From the NCBI GenBank assembly GCA_035222895.1, contig JAVYIG010000414.1, positions 543,888 to 607,887 of the forward strand: 64,000 nt of DNA, in the 5' to 3' direction. Source of the stretch: Strongylocentrotus droebachiensis. Taxonomy: Eukaryota; Echinodermata; Echinoidea; Camarodonta; Strongylocentrotidae. The translations under genes and the position numbers were made by a program. A model generated the notes under the pieces. That model saw only the letters and a list, made by a program, of their open reading frames with translations, searched no databases and had not been told where the DNA came from. Shown here in pieces: positions 42,590 to 52,868 of this stretch. How positions within the stretch are numbered: position 1 is the stretch's first letter; every line of letters starts with the position of its first letter.

Positions 42590-44853
42590 TCAAACTGAAG
42601 TAGAAGTTTGTGTTTTAAGTGATATTTAAAAGTAATTAAACTTGGCAGCTGTTTGAGCGAAATGTCTAAGGAGTTCCAGTACACAGGACCAGTATAAATA
42701 AAGTTCTCAGTTTGTGTAAGTGAAAAAAGGAAGACTGTCCGGTTGGATAATTATGAAGTTGTAGATTCTTTTGGAATGTCGACGTGATGGCATGAGGAAG
42801 TTCGTTAGAATTTAATTGAAACATAAAACAGCCTAAAAAGAAATTATACAGGTCAAGAACTTTCAATATTTTATTTTCTAAAAATAAACTATTAGTGTGG
42901 CTTAACCTATTAGTGTGGCAGATTATTCGTATGACGCGTTTTTGAAGTATCATAATTGTCCAACTGGTAATTAAACGAATTCCCCCATGCAAGTATGCCA
43001 TAGTTAAGATAAGGCAAAATAAGCGTCGAGTGCAAACTTTTCAAAATATACTTAGGAAAAGACATTTTTAATTTATTGATTATTCCAATGTACCTTGATA
43101 GAGTTTTACTTAAATATAAGTTGTGTTCTTTCCAAGAAAGTTTATTGTCAATGATAAAACCGAGGAATTTAGACGAATCAACTAAGTTTATAATTGTTTC
43201 ATTGATGTAAACATTGCCAGGCAATCCCGAAATAGAGTTGCTGAAGAGCATACATTGAGTTTTATTTAAGTTCAAGGTAAGTTTGTTAGCACAAATCCAC
43301 TCTTCAACAAGTTTCATTTCAAGATTTACGGTTTCAAGTAGTGCAATGGGGTTTTTGTGTGAGAAAAACACAGAAGAATCATCAGCAAATAATGTAAACG
43401 ACAAAACATTGGATGAGTTTTGAAAGTAATTCATATACAATATAAATAGAAGAGGCCCCAGAAAGGATCCTTGTGGCACTCCACAAATTAACTGTTGAAA
43501 GACTGAGTCTGCTGCATTTATGGATACGTATTGTTTCCTACCCCTGAGGTAGCTTCCGAACCACTCCAAGGCCCTTCCACGTATACCATAGTGTGAAAGT
43601 TTATATAGTAGAATTTAATGTTCGATTGTGTCAAAGGCCTTGGAGAGGTCCAGAAACATCCCAAGGGTATGAGAGTGATTATCAATTGCAGAAGTAACAT
43701 GATTAATGAAATGTAAAATCGCATGAACAGTCCAATGTTTTTGTCTGAAGCCAAACTGTGAGTCAGAGAATATATTATTACTCACTAAAAAGCTACATAC
43801 GATCATAGATGAGTTTTTCTAACACTTTAGAGATGGAAGACTGAAGAGATATGGGCCTGTAATTACATGAATCTAAGGGGTCACCCTTTTTAAAAATCGG
43901 AACAACTATTGCAAGTTTCATGGCGTCGGGAACCGCACCCTGGGACATGGAAAGATTAAATATGTGTTCTAGGGGAACAACTATTTCGTTTATAATATTT
44001 TTCAATAAAAAGTTACTGACTTCATCATGACCCGCACTTTTTTTTTCTTTGAATTTTTTTTTTTTTTTTTAGAATTTCAGATGAGTTGGTTGGACTAGAA
44101 AATTTAGAATTCTGATTTTTGTTCTTCAAAAAAGAATGAAAGGGTTTTTCGACAACAGGAATTTTCTTGGCAAGATTAGGTCCAATGTTTGAGAAGTAAT
44201 CATTAAAGTGATTAGCAATAGATTCTCCATCATTGATGGTTTTATTATCCACTCGGATTTGTTTTATGTTTTTTTTTTCCACTTTTTTTGTTCAATGCCT
44301 TATTAATAACTCCCCATGTTTCCTTCATGTTGGATTTCTTTTTTTCAAACTGGGTACAATAATATCTCTGTTTCTCTAGTCACATAATCTTTGTCGATGT
44401 TTTTTTTATATTTAACATATTTTTCACGAAGTTTAGGTTTGGGATTCGCACGAAATTATAATACAAGTTATTTTTCCTATTAATTGATCTTAATAAAGAT
44501 TTAGAGACCAAAGGATTACGTTGTACATGTCTATAATTAGAAAATTTGCATCTCTCTAGAGGAATACATTCGTCAAGAGCTATTTTAGAACGTGGATAAA
44601 ATTGTTGTAAGACACATTTACATCAGTATGAGCCAAAACTTCTGCCCAATCAATCTATCCCAGCTTTCCCTTTAATATATCAATTTTGGAGGCTGTAAAT
44701 TTCCTTACTATTTTTGACGGGGGCGGTGATTTAGCAAGATTAAATAAACTTTGAATTTTGCAATAAACTGGACAGTGATCTGATATGTCAGACAGTATGA
44801 TGCCAGATTCAGTTTGTAAATGATCAACATTTACAAATATATTATCGATGAGG
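42590..44853 (-). pseudogene. LINE-A ORF2, endonuclease end plus reverse transcriptase
   Basis: The segment resumes with DNIFVNVDHL and SDISDHCPVY (last endonuclease block). RT motifs follow: CNYRPISLQSS, FGFRQKHW, MFLDLSKAFDTIEH, CGVPQGSFLGPLLFILYMN, and the catalytic FTLFADDSS. The thumb/C-terminal part reads YLNYGILAWGN and GPVYWNSL. Coding is distributed over at least six frames with stops, so no protein can be made. Confidence 0.85.
44836..44853. repeat. Target-site duplication, left, of the L1/Tx1-type element
   Basis: AAATATATTATCGATGAG, repeated at 50,861-50,878. The first A residues are ambiguous with the poly-A tail at the right end, so the real duplication is 15-18 bp. Confidence 0.85.
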
Positions 44854-45034
44854 GAAGGAAAATGGCCGCGTTTCGCATGTGGACGTGATTTGCGTCGAGA
44901 GCAGTTTTGAGCAGAATTTTATCACCGGTGACGAATATGTGTGACTTATAAACGGTAAATTCTATCAATTTCAACTCTTCTGTGATACTGTGTTAAACTT
45001 ATAGTCAATATTACGAGCAGATTTATGCGTAATC

Positions 45035-45904
45035 ATGGAGAATAACTCGCCACTCAGTAAGAAACTAAAGTTGAACAATGAGCACGCGGACTCAGCAGTT
45101 CCTCACCAGGCTTCCCCGGCAACCGCCGGGAACGTTACAGTGTGCGACCCCCCAGCGAAACGGAACATTCTCTCATCAGTTTCCCACTCTACCCCAGCGG
45201 CAGTAGCCGACCTATCAATGAACAAGCCACCACAATGGTTCGTACAATTCTTTGCTGATTTTGAGAATAGACAAGAGGCTCGTATTGAGTCACTTCTCGA
45301 CAAAAAACTGGGTGACCTTACTTTTAAAGTCGCAGATCATGAAGAGAAGATCAAATGTCTGTCTTTTGAAGTTGATAATATGAAAGATGCTGTACAGGCC
45401 TTGCAAATAGAGAATGGAAAGCTGGAAAGCAAGTTAGACGATCTTGAAAATCGTTCTAGAAGAAATAATCTCGTAGTCTTTGGGATCCAGGAATCAGATA
45501 ACAAGGAAGACTGCAGGAAGGTGATTCAAGATTTCATGCGTTTTGCAGAGGTGCCTGAGGATGTTATCAAGGATATTCAACGATGTCACCGTACACCATC
45601 ATTTCGGCCCCAGGTAAAGGAGAATTCTCAACAATATCCCAGGAGGATCCACTTAGGTTTTGGCGCCTACACTGCGAAAGAGAGGGCCCGAAAAGCCTGC
45701 ATTAAGAAGCTTAAGGCTACTACATCATTATACCAAGACCACAAGGTTTTCGTTGCGGAGGATCTCTCGCAACGTGTTCTCCAACTCAGAAAAGCTAAGG
45801 CTGGTTCATTCAAGCGTCTCAAGGAAGAGGGCAAAAGGCCTTTTTTCGTTTTTCCGGACAAGTTATGTCATAGGAATCCAGATGGAAAGATGATCATCGC
45901 TTAA
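45035..45904 (+). CDS. LINE ORF1 protein (L1ORF1p/Transposase_22-like)
   Basis: 289 aa. A polar N-terminus of about 65 residues is followed by a coiled coil (about 85-140, heptad-like VADHEEKIKCLSFEVDNM to LESKLDDLENRS). An RRM-like core comes next (RRNNLVVFGIQE at about 141-152, then IKDIQRCHR), and a C-terminal domain (RIHLGFGAYTAKERARKA, KVFVAEDLSQRVLQLRKA). This is the L1 ORF1p layout of trimerising, RNA-binding chaperones that coat the element RNA. It is complete, with ATG at 45,035. It is 880 bp from ORF2 in the same direction. Confidence 0.88.
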   Translation: MENNSPLSKKLKLNNEHADSAVPHQASPATAGNVTVCDPPAKRNILSSVSHSTPAAVADLSMNKPPQWFVQFFADFENRQEARIESLLDKKLGDLTFKVADHEEKIKCLSFEVDNMKDAVQALQIENGKLESKLDDLENRSRRNNLVVFGIQESDNKEDCRKVIQDFMRFAEVPEDVIKDIQRCHRTPSFRPQVKENSQQYPRRIHLGFGAYTAKERARKACIKKLKATTSLYQDHKVFVAEDLSQRVLQLRKAKAGSFKRLKEEGKRPFFVFPDKLCHRNPDGKMIIA

Positions 45905-46785
45905 CTTTCTGCTGTCCTCCTTTTATGGGATAATATCATTCATGTGACATTCCAGTTTCATCCCTGATTATTATGTTTGTTTTATGACGTTCTGCTGAAG
46001 AATTCCTATATAGGTCTATGGAGATACACGTAGGTGTGAATTAATTGCTTCTGGCTATTTCACCGTGGAGTCTACAGCACTCAACATTTTTTATTCATCA
46101 CATTATTTGAAAGTTTCTTACTTTGTTTGGAGAATATACATCCGTACGTTCATGTCATCTGTACAAAAGAACTTGCATTAACAAGCTAGTTGACAGTAAC
46201 TTGGATGTTATTGACAGATGTCTAACTCTCCTTTATTTGGTGAGGGTGAACTTTTAAACATATAAGAGTGTAATTTAAGTTTATTTTACAAGATGTGGAG
46301 TTTAAGTGGCCCTGGTCAGTTACAATTTACAACAGTATAAAAGTTCTGTGCCATTTTCATTTTGTCTGTAATTCTTACTGTTTCTCCCTCTGACTCCAAC
46401 AACACAAGACATTTTTTGTTATATGTTTGCAGAATGCTCTTTTCCTAGTTAGATTGGGAGTTCGAAAAGTCACTTTACCCTTTTTTCTGCTCAGAACTGT
46501 TCTGCATGCCTTTGCACTTTTGGTTTGGGCTGTTTTATGATTTGAAGCCTTTGCCGTTCGTTCTCGTGCAACCTTTTTCTCTTTTTTATTGTCTTAATCT
46601 TGTCGTTTTGATGATGCTTACATCTACATGTATGTCAATTACTTTTTTAATTTCAAATGATCATGCAGCAATCAGTATTTTGCAGCTTTGTTACATAGGA
46701 CTGGTTTTTATGACCACAATTCTTATTTCAGTGTTATCTTCATCTACAAGTGTAGTGATTTGGTGTGTATTTATGTGTATATACC
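45905..46785. other. Inter-ORF region of the L1/Tx1-type LINE
   Basis: 880 bp without a conserved frame, T-rich towards the end. The short frame at 46,506-46,796 is hydrophobic and probably accidental. The gap is long for an L1-type bicistronic element and may carry an internal entry or promoter function. No motif was identified. Confidence 0.55.
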
Positions 46786-49700
46786 ATGAATGTTAGGTTA
46801 GCTACTTTTAATTGTCGGGGTATACAAGATCATGTCAAAAGAAGAAAAAATTTTCATTACTTAAGATCAATTAATAGTGACATAATATTTTTACAAGAAA
46901 CTCACTCTTCTAAATCAGATGAACAATTTTGGAAACAACAATGGGGTGAAAAAGCATGGTTTTCTAGCCACGCTTCAAATAGTAGAGGTGTAGCCATTTT
47001 GATTCGAAATCGGGTGTCATTGGTCCTTAACTCTTCTTTTATTGACCCCGATGGGAGATACCTGATTTTATCTGTTACCATTAATGAGGTACCTGTGATT
47101 TTAGTTAATCTCTATGGTCCAAATAATGATGACCCCAATTTTTTTCTTGAAGTTTTCAGTAAAGTGGATAAACTCGATTACACCTCCATTCTATGCGCTG
47201 GGGATTTTAATGCTGTTTTGGGGCCCATGGATTATCAAGGGGGTAGGGACACCCACTCAAATTTCAAATCAAAGGAAATGTTAATAACACTTATGGATGA
47301 ATTTAATCTTTGTGACATTTGGCGCAGTTTTCATCCAAACCTGAAGCAATATACGAGACATCAAAAAAAACCTAGAGTGTTATCCAGGATTGATTTCATT
47401 CTTGTTTCTGATAATTTTGTTACCAATTGTTTGCAATCTAAAATAATCCCAGGAATCCAATCCGACCATTCCCTTGTTACATTAAATTTTAAAGGTGCTC
47501 AACCACTAAGGGGCCGAGGATTTTGGAAACTGAATTGCAAATATTTACATAATGATGCAGACTTTAGTAGAATTATCATTGACAAAATAGAAGATTTTAA
47601 ATTAATTCATTCCAAAAGCGATTGCAATCCAAATATTTTATGGGACTCTTTAAAGTGCACCATTACTGGCATTTGTATAGAATATTGTACACGTAAAAAG
47701 AAGGAAAAGGATTTTGCAAAAAAATACCTTTTGGCGGAAATAGAAGATATAGAGAAAAAATTAAGTGCTGATTTAAATAACAATGAGCTTATTAATGAAA
47801 AGGATTTTTTAACCCAGGCTTTAAATGATATTTTAGATGTGGAAACCAAAGGTTTAATTATTCGCTCACGACTTCGATGGGCTGAAGAAGGAGAAAAAAG
47901 CTCCAAATATTTTTGTAATTTAGAAAAAAGAACTGGAGAGAAGAAAAGTATTTTCAAATTAAAGAATGAAGATGATGATATTATTGTTAATCAACACGCT
48001 ATACTGGAGGAAATTAATTCATTTTATCAAACCCTTTACACAAAACACTGTGGTGACAATAATTCAGATAATGAAATGGAGGACTTTTTAGACTCTATTG
48101 AATTCCCTCAATTAAATGAAGATGATAAGGTTCTTCTTGATAAACCCATCTCTAAAAAGGAATTATTTGATACAATTGCTTCAATGAAACATAACAAGTC
48201 ACCAGGTTTGGATGGATTACCTGTAGAATTTTATATTGTGTTTTGGAAAGATATTTCTGATATGCTTATAGACTCATTTAATTTCTCCTTACAGAATGGA
48301 CTAATGTCTAGCTCACAAAGAAACGGAGTTATTACCTTGATTCCAAAAAAAGACAGGGATGCCTCCTACTTAAAAAATTTCAGACCTATATCCCTGTTAA
48401 CAGTAGATTACAAAATTTTAGCCAAAACTTTAGCAAACCGTGTAAAAAAAATCCTTTCAGATTTGATTTATCCAGACCAATCTGGTTTTTTAAAAGGAAG
48501 GAATATTGGAAACAATGTGAGATTAATTATTGATATAATTGAATATACAGAATCAGAACAAATTCCTGGTGCAATCCTTCTCCTTGATATTCAAAAAGCT
48601 TTTGATAGTGTTTCCCATGATTTCCTATGTTGTGTACTAAGAAAATTCAATTTCAGTAATGAATTCATTGATTGGATAAAAGTATTTTACTCCGGTAGGA
48701 AAAGTTATGTATCTAACTATGGTAATTTGACCAGACCACTTAATATGGAAAGAGGTATTTTCCAAGGGTGTCCCATATCCCCATATTTATTTTTGTTAGT
48801 TATTGAATCTATGGCTCTTGCTATTCGACAAAATCCTAATATTCAAGGTATCCCAGTTGCAGAAAATGAACTGAAAATTTCTTTGTTAGCAGATGATTCT
48901 ACGTGCTTTATTGATGGCTCAGATAACTCTTTTAAATCATTATTCGACACTATTGGGTTTTTTTCTGAGAGCTCTGGCTGTAAACTTAATATTTCAAAAT
49001 CAGAGGCAATATGGATTGGTTCTTTGAAGGGTTGTCAAAGGTATCCATTTTGTGAGAAAGGTCTGAAGTGGAATAAATTTACTTTTAAGACTTTAGGCAT
49101 TCACTTTTCTTTGACCACAGATCATTTATATGACCTTAACCATAAGATAAAACTCAAATCCATTGAAAACACCCTAAATTGTTGGCGCGCAAGAAATTTA
49201 TCTCTGGTCGGGAAGATCTGTGTCGTAAAGACCCTATTGCTGCCACAAGTTCTTTATTTTTTTTCTGTGTTGTGTATTAAAATACCTAAGAAATTTTTTA
49301 GACAGTTAAATACAATACTGTATAAATTTATATGGAATGGTGGCAGTGATAGGGTCAAAAGAAGGCTCATGTGTAATGATTACTCTTTGGGTGGTTTAAA
49401 AATGATAGATCCATACACATTCTCTATTGCTCAAAAAATGTCATGGGTCAAAATGCTTCTTGATGATAACTATCAAAGCGTGTGGAAGTCCATTGAAATG
49501 TCTATTTTAAATAATTTCAGTAGCAGAGAGGATATACTATGGAAAGCATATGCTCCTCAAAGTATATTAAACAAATTAGGTTCATGTCAATTAGCTGAAT
49601 CCCTTCAAACATGGTATATATTTAGAGAAAATTTTGCTAAAACTGAGTTCGGTACAGTCTTTTCCGCAATTGGCTCTTGTCAGTGTATTTGGTTTAACAG

Positions 49701-50547
49701 AAATATCTGTTCAAAATCAAAACATTATTTTTTATATGAAGATTGGTTGGACAAAGGAATTGTCTATATCAGTGATTTACTCAACCCTCCCCACCCAGGT
49801 AATAAACTTTTTGAAGAGCTTATTCTGGATTATGATATTGGTAAAAAAGACAGGCGGAAATACAATTTTTTATTGAGAAATATACCAAATGACTTGCTAG
49901 TCATTTCTGATTTAACCCCTGACAAAATATTTGATGACGTTAAAACTAAGCTCTTGAAAACTCAAAAAATTCCAAAATATGCATACAGTACAATGCTAGA
50001 GTCATGTTCTCCAGAACGTCAAATCTTATTTTGGAATGACCTCCAAGAACCTGACGAAGTTGATTGGGAAAAGACTCATGTGAATAACTTTAAATGCACT
50101 ATAAGTACTCGTATTCGCTCTTTCTACTTTAAGTTATTTCATAGAGCTATAGGTTTGAATGAGTTTTTGTATAAAATTAAAAGGAAGGTCTCCCCCAATT
50201 GTTCATTTTGTAATACTGACCCTGAGACATATAGTCACATTTTTGTTGAATGTCCTAATGTTAAGCCTATTTGGGATGAAACTGTTAAAGCTATTACTCA
50301 GAAAACTAATAAACCTCTAAATGTCTCAACATTTGAAAAAATGTTCGGTTGCGAATCTGATAGGTTCCTTACATATTTGTTTCTTTTACTTAAATATTAT
50401 ATTTATATATGCAAATTCCAAAGCAAACCACCAAACTTCGAAGGTTATAAATGCTATATTACGGCCAATAAAGAACTCGAGTATTGTATTGCCAAAAAAA
50501 ATAACAAACTCCCTATTCATTTTCGGAAATGGAGATTTAACATTTGA
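46786..50547 (+). CDS. LINE ORF2 protein: endonuclease and reverse transcriptase
   Basis: About 1,253 aa from ATG 46,786 (MNVRLATFNCRG; an upstream GTG frame extension is not needed). The AP-type endonuclease spans 1-240 (FNCRGI, FLQETHSS, GDFNAVLG, SRIDFILVS, SDHSLV). Reverse transcriptase spans about 480-760 (LIPKKDRD, NFRPISLL, LLDIQKAFDSVSHDF, GIFQGCPISPYLF, LLADDSTCF). A C-terminal zinc motif CSFCNTDPETYSHIFVEC lies near 1,140. The protein nicks target DNA and primes cDNA synthesis on it. All catalytic blocks are present, with no internal stop. Family choice L1/Tx1 rests on the QETHSS, LADD and C-terminal knuckle styles. Confidence 0.93.
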   Translation: MNVRLATFNCRGIQDHVKRRKNFHYLRSINSDIIFLQETHSSKSDEQFWKQQWGEKAWFSSHASNSRGVAILIRNRVSLVLNSSFIDPDGRYLILSVTINEVPVILVNLYGPNNDDPNFFLEVFSKVDKLDYTSILCAGDFNAVLGPMDYQGGRDTHSNFKSKEMLITLMDEFNLCDIWRSFHPNLKQYTRHQKKPRVLSRIDFILVSDNFVTNCLQSKIIPGIQSDHSLVTLNFKGAQPLRGRGFWKLNCKYLHNDADFSRIIIDKIEDFKLIHSKSDCNPNILWDSLKCTITGICIEYCTRKKKEKDFAKKYLLAEIEDIEKKLSADLNNNELINEKDFLTQALNDILDVETKGLIIRSRLRWAEEGEKSSKYFCNLEKRTGEKKSIFKLKNEDDDIIVNQHAILEEINSFYQTLYTKHCGDNNSDNEMEDFLDSIEFPQLNEDDKVLLDKPISKKELFDTIASMKHNKSPGLDGLPVEFYIVFWKDISDMLIDSFNFSLQNGLMSSSQRNGVITLIPKKDRDASYLKNFRPISLLTVDYKILAKTLANRVKKILSDLIYPDQSGFLKGRNIGNNVRLIIDIIEYTESEQIPGAILLLDIQKAFDSVSHDFLCCVLRKFNFSNEFIDWIKVFYSGRKSYVSNYGNLTRPLNMERGIFQGCPISPYLFLLVIESMALAIRQNPNIQGIPVAENELKISLLADDSTCFIDGSDNSFKSLFDTIGFFSESSGCKLNISKSEAIWIGSLKGCQRYPFCEKGLKWNKFTFKTLGIHFSLTTDHLYDLNHKIKLKSIENTLNCWRARNLSLVGKICVVKTLLLPQVLYFFSVLCIKIPKKFFRQLNTILYKFIWNGGSDRVKRRLMCNDYSLGGLKMIDPYTFSIAQKMSWVKMLLDDNYQSVWKSIEMSILNNFSSREDILWKAYAPQSILNKLGSCQLAESLQTWYIFRENFAKTEFGTVFSAIGSCQCIWFNRNICSKSKHYFLYEDWLDKGIVYISDLLNPPHPGNKLFEELILDYDIGKKDRRKYNFLLRNIPNDLLVISDLTPDKIFDDVKTKLLKTQKIPKYAYSTMLESCSPERQILFWNDLQEPDEVDWEKTHVNNFKCTISTRIRSFYFKLFHRAIGLNEFLYKIKRKVSPNCSFCNTDPETYSHIFVECPNVKPIWDETVKAITQKTNKPLNVSTFEKMFGCESDRFLTYLFLLLKYYIYICKFQSKPPNFEGYKCYITANKELEYCIAKKNNKLPIHFRKWRFNI

Positions 50548-50731
50548 ATATGTTACCTTTGAGCTCCTTTGCAAATTGTATTTTTGCTTTTAACATGCTT
50601 TAAAAAAAAAAATACCCTGTACAATGTACTATGTACCATGTTTGTTATATAAGTAACGCGGAAAACACCTAACATGTCTTTTTTTATGAATGAAAATCAT
50701 TTTGTCTTATTCTTCTGGCGACAATTCTATG

Positions 50732-50751
50732 TTAACATTTTTGTATTGCTG

Positions 50752-50793
<42 letters not shown>

Positions 50794-51627
50794 GATTTCT
50801 TTGATTCATGTGTTGATTTGTATCTTGAAAACCAATAAAACACATAAAAAAAAAAAAAAAAAATATATTATCGATGAGAGTACACGAATGAGTGGATAAC
50901 CGAGTGGGTTTTGATATTACTGGAACAAAAGAATACGAAAGTAAGGTATCCAGAAAATCATGAGAGAACTGATTATCATTACATTTTAACAAATCAACGT
51001 TGAAATCTCCCATAATGATGCAATGTTTATTTTGAAGAAGGGGGTGAACAAGTAAATGCTGCATTTCAACTAAGAATTCGTTGTGACTTGAAGAAGGGGG
51101 GGGGGATAAATAGTACCAACTACGATATTGTTCTTGTTTTGTAAGACTATTTCGATAAAGACCACTTCTATTGCCAGATTCATTGTGTTTATATCAGAAA
51201 GTACTTTGAAATTTAGATGGTCTGGAACATATATTGCAACGCCTCCACCTCTTTTATTCGTACGGTTATTAAATATGAGGTTATGTTGAGAAAGAGAAAA
51301 AAGGGAATGAGGCTGGTCTTGCAACCATGTTTCCGTGAGACCGATAATAAAGTAACACAGATCAATATTGTCCAGCAATAAAGTTAACTGCTCAAAATTT
51401 TTGTTCAGGCTACGAATATTCAGGTTCAAGAAATTTAAATCGCATTTTGATGTGCTTTTAACATTTTGAATAAACTGGTTTTGAGTAAGGTATTGAGATT
51501 CTCTTACATAATGAATATCATGAGGATCAAACTGAAGTAACATTTCATCGAATTTACTATTGAGGATATCTGAAATACGTTTCTCATAACGTTCGTCAGA
51601 TGAGGAAGTTAAATTAACATTATGCAA
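50732..51627 (-). pseudogene. LINE-A ORF2, N-terminal endonuclease
   Basis: Two frames (51,627-51,070 and 51,064-50,879) carry LNIRSLNKNFEQL, LTETWLQD, RGGGVAIYVPD, GTIYPPP, then IIMGDFNVDLLK and SCTLIDNIF, the conserved endonuclease blocks of CR1/Jockey-like LINEs. The sequence stops in LIDNIF because a younger LINE is inserted there; the continuation is at 44,853 and below. One frame change lies near 51,067. Confidence 0.85.
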
Positions 51628-51640
51628 ACTGTGAAATAAT

Positions 51641-52056
51641 ATATATCTAAATCAATATCACTTGTTTCAGCAAAAGGTAAGTCAGTCATCAGTACGTTCA
51701 CAAAAGTGTAGGAATATCAATACATTGCAAAAAGTGGTAGTTATTAATCACGGCTGGCTAGCTGCAGTACACATAATAACTACAAACAACAAACATGGGG
51801 GGGGGAACAAACCCAAACAGAAAAAAACAAAGACAATTAAATTTACTACATTTGTCGTCCATTTGAGGACTACAATGTGCATCCTCAAAATAGGTAGCGA
51901 TTTCAGTTTAGGTTTAACCTGCTTAGGTCCTGAATTCAGAGTAGAAGAACAGCAAGAGAAAGTACAAATAAAGCCTGTTTGCTTTTAAATTTAAGTTAAT
52001 TAACATATTAAATTAGTATAAATAAAGATGGTGGAAAGAAATAGAGGGAAAGAGGG

Positions 52057-52087
<31 letters not shown>

Positions 52088-52489
52088 ACAAGTCTTTTCT
52101 TTTCACAGAGGAAGAGACCTCACCGAGTCCACCACAAAATAATCAAAACTTTTGAAATATTTTACTTAGGCATATCTTGGTATGTGCATTCATATAGTTT
52201 GAAGATGCCACGAAAAGTACTGATATTTGTACAAAATGTGATGAGTTGAAAGGGAAAAAGTAACCGAGTGTCATTTTGTGTCCAGCGATATGACACTTCA
52301 CACAAACTAATTTGATTACAGGTGTACCTAAAATGTTGGATGGCAGTGCATATAATAACGATCACCCATAACTACAAATCCGTGCTGGCCCGGTATGACA
52401 AAATATATTGTCTACATTTAATCTTTGGATGTACACAAAGCAATTTTTACATTTACGATTTATAGATGATATAAAAGTGAATCGAACTG
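51641..52489. other. Spacer between LINE-A and LINE-B, no gene; GA microsatellite
   Basis: AT-rich DNA with a (GA)n tract at about 52,055-52,087. Short frames on both strands have no recognisable domain. The first part may be 5' UTR of LINE-A. Confidence 0.55.
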
Positions 52490-52868
52490 AATTTTTATTT
52501 CATTTTTTTTTTTAATTTCATTTATTTTTCCACTTCTCATAAAAAACATATAACAATTTACATACAATATCTGATTAAATACAACAAAACAAAACAAGAA
52601 AATAACATAACAATATTAAAAGAATTTTTAGCACCTAGAACTTATACTTGAGTATGTGGAGGAGCCAACAAAGGCCATTGGCCTGTCAAGGGCTGGTCTC
52701 CAGGAATAAATTAAAAATATATTGGTAGGTAAAGAACATAATTTAGTACATAACAAAAGGGAAACAGGCGGTCTGTGTGATGGAAAAGTATACACAAAGA
52801 ATATTTGAGCATAAATAATTCAGGTGGTGTAGTAATTATTTTTAAAAAAATCAACATATTTTAACATT

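Larger units (their letters stand above)
44854..50860 (+). mobile_element. L1/Tx1-type LINE, full length (6.0 kb), apparently intact
   Basis: A 180-bp 5' UTR, ORF1, an 880-bp gap, ORF2, a 3' UTR with a T35 run (about 50,753-50,788), an AATAAA signal near 50,833 and a 17-nt A tail. It is flanked by a 15-18-bp direct duplication of LINE-A sequence. Both ORFs are uninterrupted, so insertion was recent. L1 and Tx1 families retrotranspose by target-primed reverse transcription; Tx1 members often have preferred target sites. Confidence 0.92.
42241..51640 (-). mobile_element. LINE-A: CR1/Jockey-type non-LTR retrotransposon, decayed, split by a younger LINE
   Basis: Read on the minus strand: endonuclease (51,627-50,732), interrupted at 50,861/44,853 by a complete L1/Tx1-type element, then the endonuclease tail (44,853-44,690), reverse transcriptase (about 44,000-43,000) and C-terminal region (to about 42,580), with a 3' UTR to about 42,240. 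Many frame changes and stops break ORF2, so the copy is old. No ORF1 is visible, so it is probably 5'-truncated near 51,640. Confidence 0.85.

Noticed and set aside
45660-45893. Alternative frames inside LINE ORF1 and ORF2
   Set aside because: Overlap fully with long conserved coding and lack domains.
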